Source of the DNA: CAYLLE01 sp964384485
Lineage (GTDB): Bacteria > Spirochaetota > Spirochaetia > CAYLLE01
Reading direction: 5' to 3'
NCBI GenBank assembly: GCA_964384485.1
Contig: CAYLLE010000046.1
Span: forward strand, 1-23,182
Length of the DNA stretch: 23,182 nt
Of this stretch, positions 1-6,888 are shown in pieces (position 1 is the first letter of the stretch; each line of letters begins with the position of its first letter). The notes under the pieces were generated by a model. The model did not search any database, was not told the DNA's origin, and saw nothing but the letters and a program-made list of their open reading frames with translations. Position numbers and translations under genes: made by a program.

Positions 1-14
1 AGCAATTACATAAA

Positions 15-78
15 TCGGGATCACCGGGAATTGCCGTTTTTCCGCGAAAAAAAATGCGGCAATTCCCAGTCAACCCGA
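15..78. repeat. Long imperfect hairpin made of two inverted repeat copies
   Basis: Positions 15-36 and the reverse complement of 57-78 agree at 19 of 22 bases. Inside them, T37-T41 can pair with the A-run at 47-54, leaving a small CCGCG loop, so nearly the whole 64-base stretch can fold. Each arm carries the core GGGAATTGCCG shared with copies elsewhere in the window. It lies downstream of the SUMF1-like gene (minus strand). It could be a repeat element, or help end transcription, but it has no clean terminal T-run. Confidence 0.75.
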
Positions 79-130
79 TCTAAACTTATATATTATATGA
101 AATTATGGCCTTTTCTTTATCACAGACGAA

Positions 131-148
131 GTTGACTGGGATTTGCTG
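131..148 (+). repeat. Dispersed intergenic repeat, copy 3
   Basis: GTTGACTGGGATTTGCTG matches the right arm of the 15-78 hairpin (read on the other strand) at 16 of 18 bases. It lies between that hairpin and the stop codon of the SUMF1-like gene, so three related copies sit within 150 bases. Confidence 0.6.
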
Positions 149-170
149 ACCCCGAGCACCGGACCCGGGG

Positions 171-1094
171 TTATCTGCTTCTTGCAACCCTGAAACCGAG
201 GTCGCATGAAGATGCTCCGCACCAGGTGGCCGGTTTCGCGTTTTTAAACCGGCTTACTCTGCACATATACACCCGGTCGGCCCAGCTTCCGCCCCTGACA
301 ACGCGGTATGTTCCTTCTTCAGGACCCCGGGGATCTGTACCCTGGGGTTTGTAGGAACCACCGTACCAGTCCCAATTCCACTCGTTCACGTTGCCGCTCA
401 TATCATATATACCCAGTTCGTTCGGTTTTTTACTGCCCACCGGATGGGTCATGGTCCCGTCATACTCGGAGGCGTTCGGGGCTTTAGACGAATTGTCCGC
501 ATACCATGCCACCTCATCGGGATCAGCGCTGCCGCTGTACTCATTTTTGTACCGAAACTCTCCGTTCCCCATGTACCGGGCGGCATATTCCCATTCCGTA
601 AAGGTGGGGAGCCGGTAGCCGCTCTTCGAGAAATCACAGGAGAAATCGGTCAGGTCGTAGCAGGGATCCAGATCCTCCATTTCTGAGAGGAAATTGCAGA
701 ACGCCAGCGCCCCGTACCAGCTTACCGCCAAGGCCGGATATTCGGCGTACTTTTCGTCGACCCGGAAAGCCCCGTCGGCGAACTTTATATAGCACCATCG
801 ATTATCCAGATCGAAACACGGTTTCCCCGAGATTTTTAGTTCAAAACGGAGTTCCGTCCCTTTCGGTTCACCGAACTTTCCGTTTTCCAGAGCCCAGTTG
901 TATACCCGGACAAACTGTCCGGCTGTAACTTCATACGTTCCCATGGAAAACGCGCTTACAGAGGCTTCTGAATATTGAAGGGAAAATGTTCCTCCCGGCA
1001 CCCGGGATAACTTCATGAAATCCGAAGCGGACGAGTTTGCTGCCGCCGCGAATCCGATTACTGCTGCAAGTAGGATTATCGTTTTACTTCTCAT
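171..1094 (-). CDS. Exported SUMF1/FGE-sulfatase-fold protein
   Basis: A protein of 307 residues with an N-terminal signal peptide (MRSKTIILLAAVIGFAAAA) and then the formylglycine-generating-enzyme fold. Family signatures are MGTYEVTAGQFV, YPALAVSWYGALAFCNFLSE, GYRLPTFTEWEYAAR, NELGIYDMSGNVNEWNWDWY and the C-terminal RGGSW...GFRVARSR. The two catalytic cysteines of true sulfatase-modifying enzymes are not in their usual places, so it is probably a non-catalytic binding or surface protein rather than a sulfatase activator. A longer frame opens at 1169, but that N-terminus is not signal-like and crosses an inverted repeat. I chose the ATG at 1094 because the signal peptide begins there. No Shine-Dalgarno sequence precedes it; a -10-like TATCCT lies 6 bp upstream. 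It is divergent from clpP. Ligand unknown. Confidence 0.82.
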   Translation of the reverse strand: MRSKTIILLAAVIGFAAAANSSASDFMKLSRVPGGTFSLQYSEASVSAFSMGTYEVTAGQFVRVYNWALENGKFGEPKGTELRFELKISGKPCFDLDNRWCYIKFADGAFRVDEKYAEYPALAVSWYGALAFCNFLSEMEDLDPCYDLTDFSCDFSKSGYRLPTFTEWEYAARYMGNGEFRYKNEYSGSADPDEVAWYADNSSKAPNASEYDGTMTHPVGSKKPNELGIYDMSGNVNEWNWDWYGGSYKPQGTDPRGPEEGTYRVVRGGSWADRVYMCRVSRFKNAKPATWCGASSCDLGFRVARSR

Positions 1095-1100
1095 GTCACT

Positions 1101-1129
1101 AGGATAGAATATTTTTTCCGGCTTTGCAA
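1101..1129 (-). promoter_or_regulatory. Probable promoter of the SUMF1-like gene, leaderless
   Basis: On the minus strand TTGCAA (1124-1129) and TATCCT (1101-1106) are 17 bp apart. Only AGTGAC separates the -10 box from the ATG, so transcription would begin at or next to the start codon. Confidence 0.45.
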
Positions 1130-1142
1130 AAACATAGATTAA

Positions 1143-1286
1143 TGACACGAATCGTGGACAAATTATCAAGACATTTATTTCTCTGAAAAGGAAATATGAT
1201 CAATGGGGCCGGCGGATTTTTAAGTTTCCGGATAAATTGTCATCATGCAACTATTTACAGTGTTTTTTGTCCACGATTCAAGTCAC
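1143..1286. repeat. Inverted repeat pair in the SUMF1-like/clpP divergent region
   Basis: The 20-mer at 1143-1162 and the reverse complement of 1267-1286 agree at 18 of 20 bases (shared core GAATCGTGGACAAA), with 104 bp between the arms. The arms lie between two divergent genes. They could be paired binding sites of a regulator or the ends of a miniature element. No target-site duplication is evident and no gene is seen between the arms. Confidence 0.7.
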
Positions 1287-1321
1287 TATAAATTTTTTAA
1301 GGGTGTAATTACTCCGTTAAT

Positions 1322-1349
1322 TTGTGTACAATACTATTTTGTATATATT
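1322..1349 (+). promoter_or_regulatory. Candidate sigma70-type promoter of clpP
   Basis: TTGTGT (1322-1327) and TATATT (1344-1349) are separated by 16 bp. They lie about 40 bp before the clpP ATG, in very AT-rich DNA. The ribosome site GAGGAG follows at about 1371-1376. Confidence 0.45.
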
Positions 1350-1387
1350 GTAATAGAACTTAAAACAATCGTGAGGAGACGTACACC

Positions 1388-2020
1388 ATGAAAAATATTG
1401 ACCAGTATGACGGAAACATCCGGCTGGACGAGGACGATGAAGAAAACGGCCAGAATGAAGAAAAAGGTCAGGGCCAGGATGCTTTGATGCAGAAGATGCT
1501 CAAAACCAGGACAATACTCTTAACCGGTGAAATAAATAAGCCCCTGGCTGAACGGGTGGTGAAACAGCTTGTCCTGTTAGAGGCATCCGGGGATGAACCG
1601 ATAAAAATATTAATCGATTCCCCCGGAGGAGACGTAAACGCCGGATACGCTATTTTCGATATGATCCGGTTCATTAAGCCCGATGTTTATCTGATCGGGA
1701 TGGGGCTCGTCGCGAGCGCGGCGGCACTGATACTGCTTGCTTCCCCGAAAGAGTTCCGGAAGGCTCTGCCCAATTCCCAGTACCTGATTCATCAGCCGCT
1801 AAGCGGAATGCGGGGAGTGGCAACGGATATCGAAATACACGCCCGGGAAATAGAAAAGATCAGGAAGCGGATCAATCAGCTTATCTCGGAAGAAACAGGG
1901 AAACCCCTGGATCAGGTGGAAAAAGATACGGACCGTGATTTCTGGATGGACGCGGAGGAAGCGAAAGAATACGGCCTGGTTTCCGATGTCGTCAGCACGA
2001 GGAAGGATCTGGAAGGCTAA
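1388..2020 (+). CDS. clpP: ATP-dependent Clp protease proteolytic subunit (ClpP family)
   Basis: A ClpP-type serine protease subunit of 210 residues. In the cytoplasm such subunits form the barrel that degrades proteins unfolded by a Clp ATPase. The catalytic triad can be placed: Ser110 (in GLVASAAA), His135 (LIHQPLSG) and Asp184 (DTDRD). The family signatures IDSPGGDVNAGYAIFD and ATDIEIHAREI are intact. Two things differ from the E. coli-type subunit. The first 30 residues are an acidic, Glu/Asp/Gln-rich extension instead of a short propeptide, and the sequence after the catalytic serine is AAALILLA rather than MGAFLL. It is therefore likely the second ClpP paralogue many spirochaetes carry. 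It stands alone with its own promoter and terminator; no Clp ATPase gene is adjacent. Start ATG has GAGGAG about 11 bases upstream. Confidence 0.9.
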   Translation: MKNIDQYDGNIRLDEDDEENGQNEEKGQGQDALMQKMLKTRTILLTGEINKPLAERVVKQLVLLEASGDEPIKILIDSPGGDVNAGYAIFDMIRFIKPDVYLIGMGLVASAAALILLASPKEFRKALPNSQYLIHQPLSGMRGVATDIEIHAREIEKIRKRINQLISEETGKPLDQVEKDTDRDFWMDAEEAKEYGLVSDVVSTRKDLEG

Positions 2021-2033
2021 TGTGAGCCATATA

Positions 2034-2070
2034 TAAAAAAAGCCCGGCGGTAAACCGGGCGTTTTTTTTT
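2034..2070. terminator. Bidirectional rho-independent terminator
   Basis: The stem GCCCGG/CCGGGC (2042-2060) has an A-run on its left and nine Ts on its right (2062-2070). It can end transcription of clpP on the plus strand and of the convergent cation ATPase gene on the minus strand. Its T-run overlaps the ATPase stop codon. Confidence 0.9.
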
Positions 2071-4753
2071 AGAACAGCTTTCTTTTATCTTTAAAAATTT
2101 CTTTTCCGGTTTGACCCAGAATATAAGGTATCACGCTGAAACCGAGAATGAGGAGCCAGCCGGTCAAACCGGGAGGTATCAGGCTCAGGAGATTGGCAAG
2201 GGGCGGGATATAGACGGCGCCGATCAGCAGGAGGGCACATAACCCGATCGCTCCCCATACCCAGATGTTTCTGCTTATGTCGTTCCGGAGTATACCGCTT
2301 CCCCGATCCCGCATGTTAAATACGTGCCATAGGTGCGCGAATGACAGGGTGAGAAAACTGATCGTTACCGATTCCTCCTCAGAAAAACCGTATCCTTGGA
2401 GGGCGGTTAATAATGATGCCAGTACAATTCCGGCGATGATGAAGCTGTATACCGATATCATATGCCAATGCCGCTTCGCCAGTACCGGCTCGGAGGGATC
2501 CCGGGCCGGCCGGTCCATGATTTTGTCTTCTCCTTCTCCAACACCTAAAGCGAGGGCCGGAAAAACACCTGTAATTAGATTGAGAAACAGGATCTGAAGG
2601 GGAAGTATGGGCAGGGGCACCGCGAAGAAGGACGCGATTCCTACTGTAAGGATTTCACTCAAGTTGATGGAAAGGAGGTAGGTGGCGAACTTCCTGATGT
2701 TGGCAAAGATGATCCTGCCCTGCTTGACCGCGGCCACAATCGTGGAGAAGGCGTCATCCTTCAGCACCATGTCACTTGCTTCTTTTGCCACCTCCGTGCC
2801 GCGCTGACCCATGGCGATACCGATGTCGGCTTTTTTAAGGGCCGGGGCGTCATTCACTCCGTCACCGGTCATGGCGACGATGGCTCCGTTTTTTTTATGA
2901 AGGCCGATGATGTCCAGTTTCTGAGCGGGATCAACCCGGGAAAAAATGGGGACGCGGATCAGCTCATCCCGCTTTGATTCATCATTAAAATACTCCTTGA
3001 TCTGCTTCCCCTCCAAAACCGGATCCTCTTCATCGGTTATCAAACCGACGCTTTCTCCTACCGCGGTAGCTGTTTCCTTTTGATCACCGGTGATCATGAT
3101 CACCCGGATTCCTGCCCGCTGGCAGTCGCCGATGGACTCCTTTATTCCCTTCCTGGGGGGATCCATAAATCCGACAAGCCCCAGGAAGGTAAGGTCTTTA
3201 TACGCTTCCTCTTTGGACGAGGTGGTTTTTTCAGCGAAAGCCAGGAGTCTAAGCCCTTCCGAAGCTATCTCCATATTCCGTTTGATCCAGGCTTTCTTTT
3301 TCTCTTCGGTTAAATTTTCGGTTTCCGATCCGGTCCTGATCTTCGTGCAGTTTTCCAGGATCGCTTCCGGAGCCCCTTTTACCGCATAATAGAGATCTCC
3401 GTCCCGGGAGTGAATCGTAGCCATCATTTTGGTATCCGGATCAAAGGCGATTTCGTCTTCTTCCGGCATCTCATCCAGCAGATCTTCCCTCCGGATACCG
3501 TACCAGTTTCCGGCATCTAGGAGCGCGACTTCGATTGGGTCACCTACCCCGCGGACGTCTTCGGTTTCCGGCTTCAGTTCGGCGTTGCTGCAGAGGATTC
3601 CGACTTTCACCATCCGCTCAATCATTTCGGATTCGAATTCATTTTCTTCGTCTGTTTCTTCAAAGTCGTGCCGTTCCGGACCGTCCTTTCCGGCGTAATC
3701 CATACGGCGTACTGTCATCGAGTTTTCGGTAAGGGTGCCCGTTTTGTCCGTGGCGATCAGATTTGTCGCCCCCAGGGTTTCCACCGAAGAGAGGGAATTG
3801 ATCAAGGCATTTTTTTTCGACATCATCCACATACCCCTGGCAAGAGCCACGGTGGCGACAATGGGAAGTCCCTCGGGAACAGCAGCCACGGCCAGGGCGA
3901 TGGCGGTTTCGATCATCAGTACCAGATCTTTCCCGGCAAGAATACCCGCCACTCCCATCAGGGCAGTTACCCCCAGGGTCACCCAGATGAGGGTGCGGCC
4001 CAGTTTGTTCAGTCGTTTTTCCAGGGGTGTTTGCTCCTCCTCGGCTTCTTCCACCATCCGGGAGATATTACCCAGTTCGGTGTTCATCCCGGTGCTTACC
4101 ACTATTCCCTGACCGGAACCCCGTGTAATCGAAGTTCCCTTGTAGAGCATACATTTTCTTTCGGCCAGTTCGGATTCTTCATCTACCGGCTCTTCCTGTT
4201 TCTGAACGGGGAACGATTCGCCGGTCAGGGGAGATTCGTCAGCCTGCATCTTATTGGCTTCATAGACCCGGAGGTCAGCGGGGATTATGTCGCCGCTTTC
4301 GATAATCACTATATCACCGGGAACCAGGTCCCCCGTTTTCACTTTCTCATTGCTCCCGTTCCTCCGAACCGTTGCCTCGGGTATACCCATTTTCTGCAGG
4401 GCCTCCATGGAACGGACCGCCTTCAGTTCGGTGAAGAAGCCGATTAGGGTGTTCAGAACGATAACACCGATAATGGCGAATCCTTCGATTATTTTGTCGA
4501 ACGCGAAAGCCGCCGCGCCGGCTGCCGCTAAAAGAAGGATGATAAGACTCTTAAACTGTTCCAGCAGGATTTTCCATGCGCTTTTCTTTTCTTTTTTCCT
4601 GATAGCGTTCCTGCCGTACTGCTCAATCCGTTCTTTTACTTCACCATCACCGAGACCGTTCTCCGGATCGGTTTTTACGCGGGAAATTACTTCATCGATT
4701 TCAAGGGACCATGGTTTTTTAACTCCGGTATCATCATTTTTAGTATCCGTCAT
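2069..4753 (-). CDS. P2-type cation-transporting ATPase (Ca2+-ATPase-like)
   Basis: An 894-residue membrane pump that couples ATP hydrolysis to cation transport. Seen in order: N-terminal cation-ATPase domain (1-65), a helical pair around 66-108, actuator loop with TGES (177-180), PEGLP in the fourth membrane segment (293-297), phosphorylated Asp336 in DKTGT, nucleotide-binding KGAPE (459-463), hinge TGDGVNDAP (629-637), and a C-terminal membrane domain of several helices. Asn697 and Glu700 match SERCA ligands Asn768 and Glu771, and Asn725 and Thr728 match 796 and 799, but SERCA Asp800 is replaced by Gly729. PEGLP and the overall pattern put it in the Ca2+/Mn2+-type P2 branch; the altered site makes the transported ion uncertain. 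AAGGTGG precedes the ATG. It is monocistronic by context. Confidence 0.9.
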   Translation of the reverse strand: MTDTKNDDTGVKKPWSLEIDEVISRVKTDPENGLGDGEVKERIEQYGRNAIRKKEKKSAWKILLEQFKSLIILLLAAAGAAAFAFDKIIEGFAIIGVIVLNTLIGFFTELKAVRSMEALQKMGIPEATVRRNGSNEKVKTGDLVPGDIVIIESGDIIPADLRVYEANKMQADESPLTGESFPVQKQEEPVDEESELAERKCMLYKGTSITRGSGQGIVVSTGMNTELGNISRMVEEAEEEQTPLEKRLNKLGRTLIWVTLGVTALMGVAGILAGKDLVLMIETAIALAVAAVPEGLPIVATVALARGMWMMSKKNALINSLSSVETLGATNLIATDKTGTLTENSMTVRRMDYAGKDGPERHDFEETDEENEFESEMIERMVKVGILCSNAELKPETEDVRGVGDPIEVALLDAGNWYGIRREDLLDEMPEEDEIAFDPDTKMMATIHSRDGDLYYAVKGAPEAILENCTKIRTGSETENLTEEKKKAWIKRNMEIASEGLRLLAFAEKTTSSKEEAYKDLTFLGLVGFMDPPRKGIKESIGDCQRAGIRVIMITGDQKETATAVGESVGLITDEEDPVLEGKQIKEYFNDESKRDELIRVPIFSRVDPAQKLDIIGLHKKNGAIVAMTGDGVNDAPALKKADIGIAMGQRGTEVAKEASDMVLKDDAFSTIVAAVKQGRIIFANIRKFATYLLSINLSEILTVGIASFFAVPLPILPLQILFLNLITGVFPALALGVGEGEDKIMDRPARDPSEPVLAKRHWHMISVYSFIIAGIVLASLLTALQGYGFSEEESVTISFLTLSFAHLWHVFNMRDRGSGILRNDISRNIWVWGAIGLCALLLIGAVYIPPLANLLSLIPPGLTGWLLILGFSVIPYILGQTGKEIFKDKRKLF

Positions 4754-4787
4754 GTTTCCACCTTATAAAGAATTGAGGCTGAACCTC

Positions 4788-4815
4788 TTGCGGTAAATCA
4801 ATCTATATTTAAATA
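4788..4815 (+). promoter_or_regulatory. Weak candidate promoter for the purC cluster
   Basis: TTGCGG (4788-4793) and TAAATA (4810-4815) are 16 bp apart, in the 113-bp divergent gap between the ATPase gene and purC. The match is imperfect, and overlapping alternatives such as TATAAG at 4814 exist. Confidence 0.3.
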
Positions 4816-4866
4816 TAAGAAGCAGAATGATGGGAAGGAAACCCGATTTTCGGTTTGGAGGCATAA

Positions 4867-5802
4867 ATGAACAACGTATTTCCTGGTATTGAGGAGCATG
4901 AATTCCCGATTGGCGCCGGCTGCAGCCGGGGAAAGGTACGGGATATCGCGGATTTAGGTGATGAAATGATCATCATCACTTCCGACCGTATTTCCGCTTT
5001 TGACCGGGTATTAGGGCTGGTTCCCCGGAAGGGGGAAGTTTTAAATCGGATGAGCGGTTTTTGGTTCGAAAAAACCCGGGACATCTGTCCGAATCACCTG
5101 CTTGAAATTACCAGCCCCAGAAGCATGCGGGTACGGAAGTGCAGTATTCTGCCGGTTGAAATCATCGTCCGGGGATATCTGACGGGTTCCGCGTGGCGGG
5201 CGTACCAGGAGGGAAAATCCGTTTCAGGAATTTCCCTTCCTGAGGGATTGAAGATGAATCAGCAGTTTCCGGAGCCTATCATCACCCCTACCACCAAGGA
5301 AGAACAAGGAGCACACGACCGGCCGGTAAGCGGTGAGGAAATCGTGGGGAGCGGTCTGATCCCGGGCAAACTCTGGGATGAGGTGCAGGAGAAAGCCCGG
5401 GCACTGTTTATGAAGGGTGCCGAAATCGCGGGCGGAAACGGAATGATCCTGGTTGATACCAAGTACGAGTTCGGTATCATAGACGGAAAACTGATTATTG
5501 CCGATGAAATCCATACCCCCGACTCGTCACGGTTCTGGTACGCGAATACGTATCAGGAGCTCTATGACCGGGGAGAGAAGCAGCGGAAACTGGACAAGGA
5601 ATACTTGAGGCAGTGGCTCATGGACCGGGGATATATGGGAGACGGCGACCCCCCGGAAATTCCGGAAGATGTTTTTCTGGAAACAGGCAATCGGTATATC
5701 CGTGCCTTTACCGAGATAACCGGCAAAAATTTTCCGGAAAATTCACTCACCTTTGAAGCAGAGAAGAAAAAAATCCTGTCATTAATAGATGAACGGTTAT
5801 AA
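4867..5802 (+). CDS. purC: Phosphoribosylaminoimidazole-succinocarboxamide synthase (SAICAR synthetase)
   Basis: Catalyses ATP-dependent ligation of aspartate to CAIR, a middle step of purine nucleotide synthesis in the cytoplasm. The 311-residue protein carries the family signatures: RGKVRDI near the N-terminus, SDRISAFDRVLG (39-50), PVEIIVRGYLTGSAW (96-110), a TPTTKEEQGAHD segment (140-151), DTKYEFG (197-203) and DEIHTPDSSRFW (213-224). The length fits the single-domain yeast-like form of about 300 residues rather than the shorter E. coli form. A strong GGAGG lies 6 bases before the ATG. No other purine gene is adjacent. It heads a same-strand run with the lipoprotein gene 29 bp downstream and the SNF2 gene after that, so the three are probably co-transcribed. 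Confidence 0.96.
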   Translation: MNNVFPGIEEHEFPIGAGCSRGKVRDIADLGDEMIIITSDRISAFDRVLGLVPRKGEVLNRMSGFWFEKTRDICPNHLLEITSPRSMRVRKCSILPVEIIVRGYLTGSAWRAYQEGKSVSGISLPEGLKMNQQFPEPIITPTTKEEQGAHDRPVSGEEIVGSGLIPGKLWDEVQEKARALFMKGAEIAGGNGMILVDTKYEFGIIDGKLIIADEIHTPDSSRFWYANTYQELYDRGEKQRKLDKEYLRQWLMDRGYMGDGDPPEIPEDVFLETGNRYIRAFTEITGKNFPENSLTFEAEKKKILSLIDERL

Positions 5803-5831
5803 AGCCGGATACATTTATTAAGGCGGGAAGC

Positions 5832-6887
5832 ATGAAAAAAAACTCATTCACTCAGGCAGGTTTAATCCTGCCCCTGGTTATCTTTTCATTGTCCGGAGGA
5901 TGCTCCCTGGGGCAGCAGGATTCCGGGCAAGTAACCATTTTATCCTACAATGTTCAGAACCTTTTTGATGAGATCGATGACGGCACCGAATATCCGGAAT
6001 TCGATCCCGGCACCGGTAAATGGACCGAGGAACTGACCGATTCAAAGCTTGCCGCTGTCGCCCGGGTACTGCTCTGGGTTAATGACGGCGGGGCTGATAT
6101 CGCGGTGCTCCAGGAGATCGAAAATGTCCGGATCCTCAAGCGGCTGAATGATGAGTACCTGACCCGCTGCGGATATGAGTATGCCGCGGCGGCAGGCTGC
6201 GACGGCGACGGCGTTGTCCGGGTCGGTCTTCTGAGCCGGTATCCCGTCACTTCCGTCCGTTCCCACAGCCTATACAGTGACGGCGGTCCTCCCCTCAGAG
6301 AGATACTGGAGGCCCGGATTTCCTGCCCGGGAGGTCCATTAATCCTTTTCTGCTGTCATTGGAAATCGAAATACGGCGGGGCGGAGGAAACAGAAAAATA
6401 CCGGCGTCAGGCCGCCTCGTTTATCCGGAGGAGGATGGAAAGCCTGGGTACCGGGAAAGGCGGAGCGGAAGCGGTTATTGTGGGTGATCTGAACGAAAAC
6501 ATCGACGAATATATCCGGGTTGACCGGGTATATGTAACGGCGCTTATTCCGGCCGGGATGTCTGAACCTATTCCCGGTACGTTGTCCGTAACCACGGACC
6601 GGAACTACAGCTTTACACCGGAGAGTGAAGTCTGGTGGTCTCCCTGGAGTGAATGGGAGGACGGGGGAAGCTATTTTTATGGTGATTCCTGGGAAACCAT
6701 CGACCATTTTCTGCTGACTCCGGAACTGGTCTATCCCGGGGGGCTCATGTATACGGACTTCCGGGTCCTTACGCCTCCCTTCGCGGTGGATAATAACGGA
6801 AAACCCCTTAGGTGGATTACCTCGTCTCAATCAGGGTTTTCCGATCATCTTCCGATTTTATTGGTGTTGAAAAGCGGCAGTGAATAG
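5832..6887 (+). CDS. Endonuclease/exonuclease/phosphatase-family lipoprotein
   Basis: A 351-residue exported protein with the DNase I-like (EEP) fold. Residues 1-24 form a signal sequence ending LSGGC, a relaxed lipobox of the kind spirochaetes tolerate, so Cys24 is the likely lipidated residue. EEP active-site elements are visible: Asn40 (SYNVQNLFD), Glu95 (LQEIEN), His176 (CCHWKSK), Asp219 and Asn221 (GDLNEN), and Asp338-His339 (SDHLP). The set needed for metal-dependent phosphodiester hydrolysis is complete, so the protein is probably active outside the cytoplasmic membrane. It might degrade extracellular nucleic acid or another phosphodiester; the substrate cannot be read from sequence. 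GGCGGGAAG precedes the ATG. It lies 29 bp after purC and meets the SNF2 gene end to end. Confidence 0.85.
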   Translation: MKKNSFTQAGLILPLVIFSLSGGCSLGQQDSGQVTILSYNVQNLFDEIDDGTEYPEFDPGTGKWTEELTDSKLAAVARVLLWVNDGGADIAVLQEIENVRILKRLNDEYLTRCGYEYAAAAGCDGDGVVRVGLLSRYPVTSVRSHSLYSDGGPPLREILEARISCPGGPLILFCCHWKSKYGGAEETEKYRRQAASFIRRRMESLGTGKGGAEAVIVGDLNENIDEYIRVDRVYVTALIPAGMSEPIPGTLSVTTDRNYSFTPESEVWWSPWSEWEDGGSYFYGDSWETIDHFLLTPELVYPGGLMYTDFRVLTPPFAVDNNGKPLRWITSSQSGFSDHLPILLVLKSGSE

Positions 6888-6888
6888 T

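Noticed and set aside
151..170. CCCCG...CGGGG as a terminator of the SUMF1-like gene
   Set aside because: The stem is only about 5 bp with an 11-base loop, and no T-run follows on the minus strand.
171..310. SUMF1-fold C-terminus as the variable region of a diversity-generating retroelement
   Set aside because: The fold and RGGSW...GFR tail match DGR target proteins, but no reverse transcriptase, template repeat or accessory gene is in the window. The codons at the variable positions do not show the NNC pattern left by adenine mutagenesis of AAC codons. A search of the full genome for a template repeat would settle it.
3668..4447. 259-residue plus-strand frame opposite the P-type ATPase gene
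   Set aside because: It is a shadow of the ATPase coding strand: His/Gly/Phe-rich with no family resemblance, while the ATPase frame has every expected motif.
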